From Seongchinamella unica (GTDB lineage Bacteria > Pseudomonadota > Gammaproteobacteria > Pseudomonadales > Halieaceae): a DNA stretch of 64,000 bases. The first letter of the stretch is position 1, and every line of letters starts with the position of its first letter. The stretch covers positions 859,724-923,723 of the forward strand of contig NZ_SMSE01000001.1 in assembly GCF_004354085.1 (NCBI RefSeq), given 5' to 3'. Below, one piece after another: positions 35,275 to 44,195 of the stretch. Position numbers and translations under genes: made by a program. The notes beneath the pieces are model-generated. The model ran no database searches. It saw nothing but the letters and a program-made list of their open reading frames with translations, and was not told the origin of the DNA.

Positions 35275-36009
35275 GTGACCTCTACCCTAAAAAAACTGCT
35301 CACCGCCATGCTGGGCAGCCTGCGGGATCTGTTGCCAATCATCCTGGTGATCCTGTTCTTCCAGTTTGCGGTGCTGCAACAACCCCTGCCGAATGTCGGC
35401 CAGATCCTGGTCGGTGTGCTCTTCGTGGTGCTGGGCCTGACATTTTTTATTCACGGGCTGGAGCAGGGCCTGTTTCCTATCGGCGAGTCCATGGCCAGCG
35501 CCTTTGCCCGCAAGGGCAGCCTGTTCTGGTTGATTGCCTTCGCCTTCGCCCTCGGTTTCGGGACAACCGTGGCCGAGCCCGCACTGATCGCGGTGGCGGC
35601 AGAGGCCGCTTCGGTGGCTGCCGAAGGCGGTATGATAGCGTCGACCGATGATGCCCGCAGCGAGTATGCCAGCGGCCTGAGATACACAGTGGCATTCTCG
35701 GTCGGGCTGGCAATCGTCATCGGTGTCGTGCGCATTATCAAGGGCTGGCCGGTACAGTGGCTGATTATCGGCGGCTATGTTCTGGTGGTGATCATGACCA
35801 TGTTCGCGCCACAGGAAATTATCGGCATTGCCTATGACTCCGGCGGCGTCACCACCTCCACCATTACCGTGCCACTGGTGACAGCGCTGGGGGTGGGACT
35901 GGCCTCCTCCATACGCGGCCGTAACCCGATGATCGACGGCTTTGGCCTTATTGCCTTCGCGTCCCTGACCCCGATGATTTTCGTCATGGCCTACGGGATG
36001 CTGATCTGA
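35275..36009 (+). CDS. DUF1538-family membrane protein, first of a pair
   Basis: 244 residues with about six to seven membrane helices. The signature segments [35 protein letters not shown] and [16 protein letters not shown] define DUF1538. A GTG start at 35275 is preceded by AAGGG; a later ATG at 35308 is possible. The stop overlaps the start of a second DUF1538 gene by one base. From memory, a two-component DUF1538 pair in Halomonas was reported as a cation/proton antiporter (UmpAB); whether this pair does the same is inference. The following PII-like and CBS genes suggest control by a nucleotide signal. Confidence 0.83.
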   Translation: MTSTLKKLLTAMLGSLRDLLPIILVILFFQFAVLQQPLPNVGQILVGVLFVVLGLTFFIHGLEQGLFPIGESMASAFARKGSLFWLIAFAFALGFGTTVAEPALIAVAAEAASVAAEGGMIASTDDARSEYASGLRYTVAFSVGLAIVIGVVRIIKGWPVQWLIIGGYVLVVIMTMFAPQEIIGIAYDSGGVTTSTITVPLVTALGVGLASSIRGRNPMIDGFGLIAFASLTPMIFVMAYGMLI

Positions 36010-36815
36010 TGGAGTTGTTCACCGCTATCTGGACCACCACCCTGGGCACGGTGAAGGACGTGATACCGATCGCCGTTATTATTTTTGGCTTCCAGTTCGC
36101 GGTCATACGGCAGAAGCCGGCCAACCTGGCGGAGATACTGTTCGGCTTCTGCTGGGTGCTGGTGGGCCTCTCGCTGTTCCTGCTGGGGCTGGAATGGTGC
36201 CTGTTCCCCCTGGGCCGGTTGATGGCCGCGCAGCTGACCGACCCCGGCTTTATCCGCGGCGCACTGGAAGCGGGAGACCTCGCTGCGGATGTGGCCTGGA
36301 CAGATTATTACTGGGTTTACATTTTCGCCTTTATGATCGGCTTCAGCACCACCATTGCCGAGCCCTCGCTGATCGCTGTGGCGATCAAGGCCAGTGAAGT
36401 ATCCGGTGGTGCCATTGGCATCTGGGGACTGCGTATCGCGGTCGCGCTCGGGGTCGCGGTGGGCATATCCCTGGGCTGCTACCGCATCGTGGCCGGTGAC
36501 CCCATCCACTGGTATATCATTGCCGGCTATGTGCTGGTGGTACTGCAAACCGCGGTAGCGCCAAAAATGATTATTCCCCTGGCCTACGATTCCGGCGGGG
36601 TAACCACCTCAACCGTGACGGTGCCCCTGGTGGCCGCACTGGGCCTGGGATTGGCGGAAACCGTACCCGGCCGTAACCCGCTTATTGACGGCTTTGGCCT
36701 GATCGCCTTTGCCAGCCTGTTTCCCATACTTTCGGTAATGGCCTACGCTCAGCTCTCGGAACTGCGCAGCGCTGTGGCCCGGAGGCGAAAGGAGGACGCG
36801 CAACATCGCGCATAA
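36009..36815 (+). CDS. DUF1538-family membrane protein, second of a pair
   Basis: 268 residues, clearly paralogous to the preceding protein: it repeats [38 protein letters not shown] and [16 protein letters not shown]. The duplicated, similarly sized subunits suggest a heteromeric membrane complex. It ends in a short basic cytoplasmic tail (ARRRKEDAQHRA). A PII-like gene begins 9 bases after its stop. Direct experimental function is unknown to me for this lineage. Confidence 0.83.
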   Translation: MELFTAIWTTTLGTVKDVIPIAVIIFGFQFAVIRQKPANLAEILFGFCWVLVGLSLFLLGLEWCLFPLGRLMAAQLTDPGFIRGALEAGDLAADVAWTDYYWVYIFAFMIGFSTTIAEPSLIAVAIKASEVSGGAIGIWGLRIAVALGVAVGISLGCYRIVAGDPIHWYIIAGYVLVVLQTAVAPKMIIPLAYDSGGVTTSTVTVPLVAALGLGLAETVPGRNPLIDGFGLIAFASLFPILSVMAYAQLSELRSAVARRRKEDAQHRA

Positions 36816-36824
36816 GGAGAAGCC

Positions 36825-37175
36825 ATGCACTTCAAAATGATTATCGTCTTTACCGAGGACGACAAGACCGAGGCCATCATGGATGCCGCCCGTGAGGCCG
36901 GAGCCACCGGGGCCACTGTCATCCACAATGCCCGTGGCGAGGGGCTCAAGGTCAGCAAGACCTTTTTCGGGCTGAGCCTGGAGACCCAGCGGGATGTGAT
37001 TCTGATGCTGGTGGAGCAGCACCTGTCGCGGCAGATTCTCGAGGAAATCAATCGCGCCGGCGAACTGGACGACAGGCCCGGCACCGGCATTGCTTTTCAG
37101 CTGGATGTGGAGGACGCGGTAGGTATCACCCGCCAGGCCATGCAGCTATCCCGTGACGTAGAGGAATTGATCTGA
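36825..37175 (+). CDS. PII-like signalling protein with shortened T-loop
   Basis: 116 residues with the ferredoxin-like PII fold: MHFKMIIVFTEDDKTEAIMDAA at the start, GATGATVIHNARGEG as the beta2 region, and GTGIAFQLDVEDAVGI near the C terminus. The T-loop region (GEGLKVSKTFFGLSLETQRD) is shorter than in GlnB/GlnK and lacks the uridylylated tyrosine of the YRGAEY motif, so it is not a classical nitrogen regulator. Position 9 bases behind two DUF1538 genes and one base overlapping a CBS-domain gene suggests it controls that membrane pair by binding nucleotides. Confidence 0.8.
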   Translation: MHFKMIIVFTEDDKTEAIMDAAREAGATGATVIHNARGEGLKVSKTFFGLSLETQRDVILMLVEQHLSRQILEEINRAGELDDRPGTGIAFQLDVEDAVGITRQAMQLSRDVEELI

Positions 37176-37579
37176 TGAACCGTAAAGTCATTAAAGCCAG
37201 GGACGTCATGCACGCAAACCACCTGGAGATAGACGGCATGGCCACCGTGGCCGAAGCGCTGAGCGCCATGCGTAAAGAGCGGTCCGAAGTGCTGATCGTG
37301 AAAAAACGCAACGAAAACGACGCCTTTGGCATTGTGCTGCTGGCCGATGTCGCCAAGGAAGTACTGGCCCGGGACCGGGCAGCGGAGCGGGTCAATGTCT
37401 ACGAGATCATGTCCAAGCCGGTCATCCCGGTGGAGCCCGACATGGACGTGCGCTACGTGGCACGGATGTTCCAGAGCTTTGGCCTGTCCAATGCCCCGGT
37501 GATCGAGCATGGCAGGGTGATCGGTATTGTCAGCTACAGCGAGCTGGTGTTCGAGGGCCTGTGTAAACTGATCGAGTAA
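37175..37579 (+). CDS. Tandem CBS-domain protein
   Basis: 134 residues made of two CBS motifs, ARDVMHANHLEIDGMATVAEAL and VYEIMSKPVIPVEPDMDVRYVA..LSNAPVIEHGRVIGIVSYSEL. CBS pairs bind adenine nucleotides and regulate attached or neighbouring transporters. The start overlaps the PII-like stop by one base, so both are translated together with the DUF1538 pair. Likely an energy-sensing subunit of that module; inferred from context. Confidence 0.85.
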   Translation: MNRKVIKARDVMHANHLEIDGMATVAEALSAMRKERSEVLIVKKRNENDAFGIVLLADVAKEVLARDRAAERVNVYEIMSKPVIPVEPDMDVRYVARMFQSFGLSNAPVIEHGRVIGIVSYSELVFEGLCKLIE

Positions 37580-37584
37580 CGGGG

Positions 37585-38094
37585 CTATTCCGGCATGTGC
37601 GGGGCGTCGTCCTCCTCCAGCGAATGTTCCGGGTCCGCGGGGAGTTTGCCCAGCCACTTGACCAGGTGGGCAGCATGGGATGCCTCCTCAGCAGAAAATC
37701 GCGAGGCCAGCCGCCGGGTTTCGCTATCACTGCTGGTTTCGGCGAAAGATCGGTAAAACCGCTCGGCGGCCCGTTCGTTATCGAGTGCCAGCAACATGGC
37801 CTGGCGCAGGGTCATGCGGTAGTGCACCGCCTCGTAGCTGGCCGCTTCCGGTGATTCCTCCTCCGGCCAGTTGAACTCCCAGGCCTTGAGGTCGGGCAGG
37901 TCGTGTTGCTCGGCAATTTCCGCCACTTCCTCCAGGTGCAGCCGCGACTCGTCGGCCATACGGCCAAAGAACTCCGCAACCTCACTGTTATTGTGCTCTG
38001 CCATGGCCTCGGACAGTTCAAGGTAGCGTTCCCGGGCCTCTGACTCCAGTTCCACCGAATGGGCCAGAAATTCACCCAGCTGTTGCTTGCTCAT
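37585..38094 (-). CDS. Ferritin-like/rubrerythrin-type diiron protein
   Basis: 169 residues forming a four-helix bundle. Diiron ligands follow the rubrerythrin pattern: a Glu at about residue 15-17 (SVELESEARERY), Glu49-His53 in DESRLH, Glu107 in DNERAAERFY, and Glu137-His140 in EEASH. There is no rubredoxin domain. The start overlaps the stop of the 2-oxoacid oxidoreductase beta gene by 4 bases, so it belongs to that operon. A protective role against oxygen or peroxide for the iron-sulfur enzyme is a plausible inference. Confidence 0.8.
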   Translation of the reverse strand: MSKQQLGEFLAHSVELESEARERYLELSEAMAEHNNSEVAEFFGRMADESRLHLEEVAEIAEQHDLPDLKAWEFNWPEEESPEAASYEAVHYRMTLRQAMLLALDNERAAERFYRSFAETSSDSETRRLASRFSAEEASHAAHLVKWLGKLPADPEHSLEEDDAPHMPE

Positions 38095-38915
38095 AATCTG
38101 AATCCTTCGCTGATGTCCGCTGATTGCACCTGCGCCTGCGGCCCTGGCCAGCTATTGCGCGGCGCGGCATAAAGCAACCCGGTCTGGAAGCCATCTTCGT
38201 GGTGAAACAGGCTGGCCGCAACGTCAGCGTCGCTCAGTGCCGGCTCGCTACGCTCACTGACGATGGACTTCCAGTCTGTCTGCTCCGGACAAAAGGTAAT
38301 GCACTGGGACAGCACATGCAAAAAACTGAATCCCGGATGTTCGATAGCGGCGGCAATCAACCCGGCCATCTGGTTGGGGTTGCCGGAATAACCCCGGGCG
38401 ATCCACGGCGCCCCCGCCGCCAGGGCCAGAGCCGCCGGCTTGAACGGCCGCACACCGGGGCCGTGGGGGGTGAGCTTGCTGTGATCCCAGTCGGCCGGGG
38501 TAGTGGGTGACGCCTGGCCCTTGGTCATCCCGTAGACCTCATTGTCCATGGCGATATAGGTCATGTTCACATTGCGCCGGCAGGCGTGCAGAAAATGATT
38601 GCCGCCAATGGAGAACCCGTCCCCATCACCGCCCAGGGCAATGACTGTGAGATCCGGTCGCGCGACCTTGAGTCCCTGGGCAATGGCAAGTCCCCGCCCG
38701 TGAACCCCGTGAAATCCGTAGCTGTCCACGTAGGCAGGCAAGCGGGAGGAACAACCGATGCCCGAGACCAGTACTGTGTCGTCCTTGGCAATGCCCAGAC
38801 CGGCGAAGGCCTTGGTGATGGCGTTGAGCACCGAGAAGTGGCCACAGCCCGGGCACCAGATAGGCTTGACCTCTGACTTGTAATCCTTGGCCCTTACTTT
38901 CACAGACTGCTTCAT
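38091..38915 (-). CDS. 2-oxoacid:acceptor oxidoreductase, beta subunit
   Basis: 274 residues. Binds thiamine diphosphate and a 4Fe-4S cluster. Cys21 and Cys24 are in WCPGCGH, Cys55 in GIGCSS, and Cys205/Cys209 in SQCITFC supply cluster ligands; ALGGDGDGFSIGGNH is the thiamine diphosphate motif. This matches KorB-type 2-oxoglutarate:ferredoxin oxidoreductases, but other 2-oxoacids are possible. The ATG at 38915 shares its A with the TGA stop of the alpha gene (TGATG), showing tight coupling; the longer upstream frame is just the end of the alpha gene in another frame. Confidence 0.9.
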   Translation of the reverse strand: MKQSVKVRAKDYKSEVKPIWCPGCGHFSVLNAITKAFAGLGIAKDDTVLVSGIGCSSRLPAYVDSYGFHGVHGRGLAIAQGLKVARPDLTVIALGGDGDGFSIGGNHFLHACRRNVNMTYIAMDNEVYGMTKGQASPTTPADWDHSKLTPHGPGVRPFKPAALALAAGAPWIARGYSGNPNQMAGLIAAAIEHPGFSFLHVLSQCITFCPEQTDWKSIVSERSEPALSDADVAASLFHHEDGFQTGLLYAAPRNSWPGPQAQVQSADISEGFRL

Positions 38916-40615
38916 CAGCGGCCCTCCGCGGTCATGTAATCGGCAATCGCCCGCCCGTTCAGGGGCACCGGGCCGGCCCGGCTGTAACTTGCCACGGGCA
39001 CCGCGAACTCCATCTGGCCGCGCAGGTAATGAAACAGCTGGGCACCGTGATTCTGTTCCACCACCACCACCCGGCGGCAGCCCGCAAGCGCTGCTGCCAG
39101 TCGCTCGTGTTGCAGGGGCGCCACCAGGCGCAGGGCCACCGTCCGCGTACTGAGGCCGGCGTCGGCCAGGATCGTGGCCGCCTCGGTCACCGCCGCCCAG
39201 GCCGAGCCGAAACACAGCAGGGCCAGCTCTCCCGTGCCATCGATACGGGCCCAGGCGTCGCCAAAGGGGTGATTGTTCAATTTGCCGGCCCGCTTGGCCA
39301 GTTGCTTCTGGTGGTCATCATCGCGCGCCGAGGGTGTACCCCGCTCATTGTGCTCCAGGCCGTCGGCGGTGAAACGCTGGTCCGCGTCCCCGGGTGCCGC
39401 CAGCGTGGACACACCTGACTCGGTCAGTCTGTAGCGCAGGTAGTCGTTCCCGCTGTCCTGCGCGGGGAATTCCGGCCTGGGACAGCGAACGGGCTCGGTA
39501 ACCACCGCCGTCGACTGGCCGATGAACTGGTCGGAGAGCACAATGGCTGCGGTCTGCAGGCCCTGCGCCAGGTGCACCGCCCAGGCGCTGGTATAGACGC
39601 AGTCGGCAATGTCCAGAGGCGCCAGCACCAGGTGGGGAGCGTCTCCGTGCAGACCGTTGAGGGCGATATTGAGGTCGCTTTGCTCGGACTTGGTGGGAAT
39701 ACCGGTGGAGGGCCCGCCGCGCATGACGTCGAGAATGGTCACCGGCGTTTCACTGGCCACCGCCAGCCCGATACTCTCGGTCATCAGCGCCAGCCCGGGC
39801 CCGGAAGTGGCGGTGAATGACGGCACACCGCCAAAAGCCGCCCCCAGGGTCATATTGATAGCCGCCAGTTCGTCTTCCGCCTGCACCAGCTGGCCGCCGA
39901 GTTTTTCCAGCCCTCCTGCCATCCACTCGAGTACATCGGATGCAGGGGTTATGGGGTAGGCGGCAACAAAGCGGACGCCGGCCTCCAGCGCCCCCAGGCC
40001 GGCTGCCTGATTGCCGCTGAGGTACCAGGCCCCGGGTTCACCCAGCGGTGGCGCAGCCAGCTGGCAGGGCAGCGACAACTGACTGCCCGCCTCAATACAG
40101 GCTGCCGCGGCATCCTGGTAAGCCTGTGGTTTTGCGGCGAGCTTGTTCCGGGCCAGCGACTGCAGGTCTGCACTGGCAAGCCCCAGCAACCGCCCCAACA
40201 GACCCAACGCGATCATGTTTACCCGGCCCTCTTCGTGAGTGTCGACGGCCAGGTCAGCCAGCGGCAGGTAATGCACATCGGGGTCTACCGCCCGCACCGG
40301 CGGCGGCAGCTCGCCTTCTTCCCCGCAAATCACCAGCGCACCGGGGCAGAGCGTTATCTCGTCACCAAAGCGGTTGAAGTTTGTCCAGTCGAAGGCCAGA
40401 AACAGGTCGTAACGGTCTGCGGGGGTATAGTGTTCAGTATCGGTGAGTTTCAGCAGGGCGGCGGATTCGCCGCCGCGGATTTGTGGTCCGAAAGCCTTGC
40501 GCAGCAGGCCCCGGCCGCCGCCTGCCGCCCAGGTTTGCAACAGCAGCTCGCCGACGGATATGACACCGGCGCCGCCGGCGCCGGTGATTGCTATGGAAAG
40601 CTGTTGCTGCGTCAT
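38915..40615 (-). CDS. 2-oxoacid:acceptor oxidoreductase, fused gamma-alpha subunit
   Basis: 566 residues. The gamma domain is N-terminal (ITGAGGAGVISVGELLLQTW, GPQIRGGESAAL) and the alpha pyrimidine-binding domain follows (about residue 200 on: YLSGNQAAGLGALEAGVRFVA, YPITPASD, TSGPGLALMTESIGLA, GGPSTGIPTKSEQSDLN). This is the KorA-type layout of ferredoxin-dependent 2-oxoacid oxidoreductases, used by some aerobes in place of the usual dehydrogenase complex. With the beta subunit it decarboxylates a 2-oxoacid to the acyl-CoA. Confidence 0.9.
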   Translation of the reverse strand: MTQQQLSIAITGAGGAGVISVGELLLQTWAAGGGRGLLRKAFGPQIRGGESAALLKLTDTEHYTPADRYDLFLAFDWTNFNRFGDEITLCPGALVICGEEGELPPPVRAVDPDVHYLPLADLAVDTHEEGRVNMIALGLLGRLLGLASADLQSLARNKLAAKPQAYQDAAAACIEAGSQLSLPCQLAAPPLGEPGAWYLSGNQAAGLGALEAGVRFVAAYPITPASDVLEWMAGGLEKLGGQLVQAEDELAAINMTLGAAFGGVPSFTATSGPGLALMTESIGLAVASETPVTILDVMRGGPSTGIPTKSEQSDLNIALNGLHGDAPHLVLAPLDIADCVYTSAWAVHLAQGLQTAAIVLSDQFIGQSTAVVTEPVRCPRPEFPAQDSGNDYLRYRLTESGVSTLAAPGDADQRFTADGLEHNERGTPSARDDDHQKQLAKRAGKLNNHPFGDAWARIDGTGELALLCFGSAWAAVTEAATILADAGLSTRTVALRLVAPLQHERLAAALAGCRRVVVVEQNHGAQLFHYLRGQMEFAVPVASYSRAGPVPLNGRAIADYMTAEGR

Positions 40616-40740
40616 GCCCGGTTACTCACAGTTGAGGACAACCAGCATAGCGCCGGCAGCGGTGATGGCCAGTACAAAACCCCGCAAGTTTGCTCTGGCT
40701 CAATAAATTACCCCGTGTTGCCCTCGCCTGGTACTGCCGA

Positions 40741-42612
40741 TCAGGCTGCCCGCAGGGCACGCCCCAGGGTCTGCTTGCCCAGGGCCGGGCCAAACTCGCC
40801 GTCCCGCCACACGGGTTCGCCATTGATAAAAGTATGGGTCACCACGCCGTCAGAACGACTGACCATTTGCTGGTGCTCGAACAGCTCGCGGTAGATCAAT
40901 TGCCTGCCGGTCTTGTCATCCCAGGTTTTCAGGGCCTCGGGATCGATCATGGTGATATCGGCCTGGTCGCCGAGTTCCAGCGTGCCCACGTCCAGCCCGA
41001 AAAAGGCGGCGGGCTCGCTGGTCAGGCGCCTGACCATCCTGGCAACGGTTTCCAGCGACTTGCGCTGGGCCAGCTTGAGGGAATGCAGGTTGGCATCGAA
41101 AAATGCCATGTTGGTGATATGGGCACCGGAGTCGTTAAAGCCCGGCAGGGTGTGCTTGTTGAGCAGGAGGTCCAGAGTAACATCGTCGTTCCTGTTGGCC
41201 ACATCCACCCAGTAGCGGAAGCCCTTGTCGTACTCGCGCATCATATGCAGCATGAATTCGGCGTCGTCGCCAACGGGCCGGGGGAATTTATCCAAGGCAT
41301 CGCGCTCGGCGTCAGAGCGGGCCTGGTCAGCCTGACCCCGCTGGTAACGCTCCAGTCTGTCATACACCTGCTGCAGGGTTTCGCCATCCCACTCAGGCAC
41401 CGGCGCGCCATCAAAGTGCATCATGTCCAGGTCGCGCGGCACCAGCACATCGGGCAGGCCCAGCTTTGCCTTGATCGTGGCGAAGTCCTTGTCACCACGG
41501 CCGTGATGCCAGTCGTCCCGAAATTGCTGGATGAAGGCCGGGTTATTGAGCAGGGCCCTGCGGCCCTCCACGTCGTCATACTCCTTGGCGATCAGCTGAC
41601 AGGTTGAATCCAGCTCCTCGTATAAGGGACTGACAATGCCGTCGGACCAGATTCGGAAACTGGTGCCCAGGGCCTGGAAGTGGATATTGCCCTTGAACAG
41701 ACGGCTGTTCATCAACGCGGCAAAGCCGAGGAACCCGTTCACGGCCTTGGGCGCCAGCACAAACTCCACTGCCGACAGGGCCGAAGTTTTCAGCGTCTTG
41801 CCGAACAGACGCCCGCTGGTGAACATGAAATAGAGAAACGCTTTCAGCCTGTGCTCGAGTATGGGAGTGGTCTGCCAGACCCGGGCGCGGTTGCGCACCA
41901 CCCGCAGCAGGCGCTTGAGCTCACCAAAGCTGGCGAACTGGGTGGGGATGCGCTTGTCGGTATGTGGGTCGTTGGAGAGGTAGTGGAAGGGCAGGCCGTC
42001 GGTGCTCATGCCGATATAGCCCTGGTCCATGGCCGTGTCGAGCAGGGCCTCCATGCGCAACAGTTCCGCTTCAGTGGGCTCGCGGGAGATACTCTGCTCC
42101 AGGCCCATCACTTCAATCCGCAGCATGGAATGTGGCACAAAGACCCCGACATTGGGCCCCAGCGGGATCTTCTCGAAATGATCCATGTACTCGCCGGTAT
42201 TCTGCCAGTCCACCGCTGCGACGCACTTGCGCAGCACCGACTTGGGGATATTTTCCACCCGGGTGAAACAGTCAACAATGGGGTCCTGTTCGCCCTCCAG
42301 CTGGCTGCCGAAACAGGTACCCAGGCTGCAATTGCCGACCAGCACAGTGGTGGTGCCATGGCGCACCACCTCGGGCAGGCCCGGCTCCAGGTCAACTTCC
42401 AGGTCCAGGTGGGTGTGAATGTCCAGCAGCCCCGGCATCAGCCACTGGCCGCTGCCATCGATAACTTCCGCCGCCATGGATCGCGGCAGGAACATACCCT
42501 TGGCGGCGATCTTGCCGCTCTTGATGGCGATATCCATCTCCCTTGGCTTTTCACCTGTACCGTCAAACACCAGTGCGTTCTGGATGAGGGTGTCCCAGGT
42601 TTTCCTCGACAT
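40741..42612 (-). CDS. N-acyl-D-amino-acid deacylase-type amidohydrolase
   Basis: About 623 residues of the D-aminoacylase group of metal-dependent amidohydrolases. Visible are the metal-binding MPGLLDIHTHLDLEVD, the GTTTVLVGNCSLG strand, NDSGAHITNMAFFDANLH, and the C-terminal beta-sandwich with HTFINGEPVWRDGEF. Members hydrolyse N-acyl-D-amino acids or related amides; the substrate is not determinable. The ATG at 42612 is chosen because AGGAGA lies seven bases upstream; an in-frame start at 42660 has no such support. It is divergent from selO. Confidence 0.85.
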   Translation of the reverse strand: MSRKTWDTLIQNALVFDGTGEKPREMDIAIKSGKIAAKGMFLPRSMAAEVIDGSGQWLMPGLLDIHTHLDLEVDLEPGLPEVVRHGTTTVLVGNCSLGTCFGSQLEGEQDPIVDCFTRVENIPKSVLRKCVAAVDWQNTGEYMDHFEKIPLGPNVGVFVPHSMLRIEVMGLEQSISREPTEAELLRMEALLDTAMDQGYIGMSTDGLPFHYLSNDPHTDKRIPTQFASFGELKRLLRVVRNRARVWQTTPILEHRLKAFLYFMFTSGRLFGKTLKTSALSAVEFVLAPKAVNGFLGFAALMNSRLFKGNIHFQALGTSFRIWSDGIVSPLYEELDSTCQLIAKEYDDVEGRRALLNNPAFIQQFRDDWHHGRGDKDFATIKAKLGLPDVLVPRDLDMMHFDGAPVPEWDGETLQQVYDRLERYQRGQADQARSDAERDALDKFPRPVGDDAEFMLHMMREYDKGFRYWVDVANRNDDVTLDLLLNKHTLPGFNDSGAHITNMAFFDANLHSLKLAQRKSLETVARMVRRLTSEPAAFFGLDVGTLELGDQADITMIDPEALKTWDDKTGRQLIYRELFEHQQMVSRSDGVVTHTFINGEPVWRDGEFGPALGKQTLGRALRAA

Positions 42613-42705
42613 ACGTGTCTCCTGAATATTCTTTGCGCCGGTTAGGCTATTATGCGCCAACAGACGTATATAGCAGATCAGACTGCTTCAGGATAGTTCA
42701 AGCCC

Positions 42706-44175
42706 ATGGGCCCGATCCCCTTCGACAATACCTATGCCCGCCTGCCGGAGGAGTTTTACACCCGGCTGCCCCCTACCGCAGTGGCAACTCCGGGACTCAT
42801 CGCGGTCAACCGTCCACTGGCAGGGGAACTGGGTATCGACCCGGGCTGGCTGGCCTCGGCAGAGGGCGTTGCCGCAATCGCCGGCAACCATCTGCCGGAG
42901 GGGGCCGAGCCACTGGCCGCCGTCTACGCCGGGCACCAGTTCGGCAGCTACAATCCCCAGCTGGGAGACGGCCGGGCCATACTCCTGGGCGAGGTGCTGG
43001 ATGAGCAAGGAAAGCGCTTTGATATCCAGCTCAAGGGCGCCGGACCGACGCCCTATTCCCGCGGCGGCGATGGCCGCTCACCCCTGGGGCCGGTACTCCG
43101 GGAGTATCTGCTCAGCGAAGCCATGTACGCCCTGGGGGTGCCCACCACCCGCGCCCTGGCGGCGGTGACCACCGGCGAGCAGGTCGCACGGGACAGGTTC
43201 CTGCCGGGGGCGATTCTGGCCCGGGTCGCAGCCAGTCACATCCGCATCGGCACCTTCCAGTTTTTCGCCGCCCGCCAGGACCCGGACACCCTTGCCACCC
43301 TGGTGGATTACACCCTGCAACGGCACTATCCCGAGCGCGCCAACGCCGACAATCCGGCCCTGGCCCTGCTGCAGGCAGTCATCGCCGCCCAGGCAGCGCT
43401 GATTCCACGCTGGCAACTGCTGGGCTTTATTCACGGGGTGATGAACACCGACAATATGCTGGTCAGTGGTGAGACCATCGACTACGGACCCTGTGCTTTT
43501 ATTGACGACTTTGACCCCGCCAAAGTCTTCAGTTCAATCGACCACGGCGGTCGCTATGCCTACCGCAACCAGCCCGGGATTGCCCACTGGAATCTGGCCG
43601 TGCTGGCTCAGGCCCTGTTACCGGTCTTGCACAACGACCAGGAAACAGCGGTAGCACTGGCCCAGGCCGCCGTGGATGATTTCCCCAGCCTGTTTGAGGC
43701 CGCCCATTTGCGCGGCCTCGCCGACAAACTGGGCCTGGACGAAATTCGCGACGCGGACAGACCACTGGTGGATGAATTGTTTGAACTGATGAGCGGTGGG
43801 CAGGTCGACTTCACGCTATGCTTCCGCCGCCTGTTCGACCTCGCAACAGAGCCGGAACAGCCCGTGGCTGAACTGTTCGAGTTCCCCGACAGCTTTATTC
43901 CCTGGCTGTCCCGCTGGCGCCAGCGCCTGGACGCCGACCAACTGACCCCGGAGACCCGGACCCGGCGCATGGACAGGGCCAACCCGGCGTTTATTCCCCG
44001 CAACCATCTGGTGGAAGCTGCCATACGGGCAGCGGAGGATGAGGGAGATTTCGGCCCCTTCGAAAAACTGCTGGACCGGGTGACCCATCCGTCGCCCTTT
44101 GCGCCTGAATACCGGGAGTACGCACTACCCCCTGGGCCAGAAGAGACCGTGTCACGAACATTTTGCGGGACCTGA
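42706..44175 (+). CDS. selO: SelO-family protein AMPylator (YdiU)
   Basis: 489 residues, usual for bacterial SelO, a pseudokinase-fold enzyme that transfers AMP to protein hydroxyls and is linked to redox control. Conserved blocks are AVYAGHQFGSYNPQLGDGRA, DIQLKGAGPTPYSRGGDGR, FIHGVMNTDNMLVSGETI, DYGPCAFID, and the terminal cysteine region TFCGT, equivalent to the selenocysteine/cysteine tail. The ATG begins a well-matching N terminus (FDNTYARLPEEFYTRLPP). It is convergent with the TlpA-like gene. Confidence 0.93.
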   Translation: MGPIPFDNTYARLPEEFYTRLPPTAVATPGLIAVNRPLAGELGIDPGWLASAEGVAAIAGNHLPEGAEPLAAVYAGHQFGSYNPQLGDGRAILLGEVLDEQGKRFDIQLKGAGPTPYSRGGDGRSPLGPVLREYLLSEAMYALGVPTTRALAAVTTGEQVARDRFLPGAILARVAASHIRIGTFQFFAARQDPDTLATLVDYTLQRHYPERANADNPALALLQAVIAAQAALIPRWQLLGFIHGVMNTDNMLVSGETIDYGPCAFIDDFDPAKVFSSIDHGGRYAYRNQPGIAHWNLAVLAQALLPVLHNDQETAVALAQAAVDDFPSLFEAAHLRGLADKLGLDEIRDADRPLVDELFELMSGGQVDFTLCFRRLFDLATEPEQPVAELFEFPDSFIPWLSRWRQRLDADQLTPETRTRRMDRANPAFIPRNHLVEAAIRAAEDEGDFGPFEKLLDRVTHPSPFAPEYREYALPPGPEETVSRTFCGT

Positions 44176-44195
44176 CCCCGGTTACCCGGTGACGA

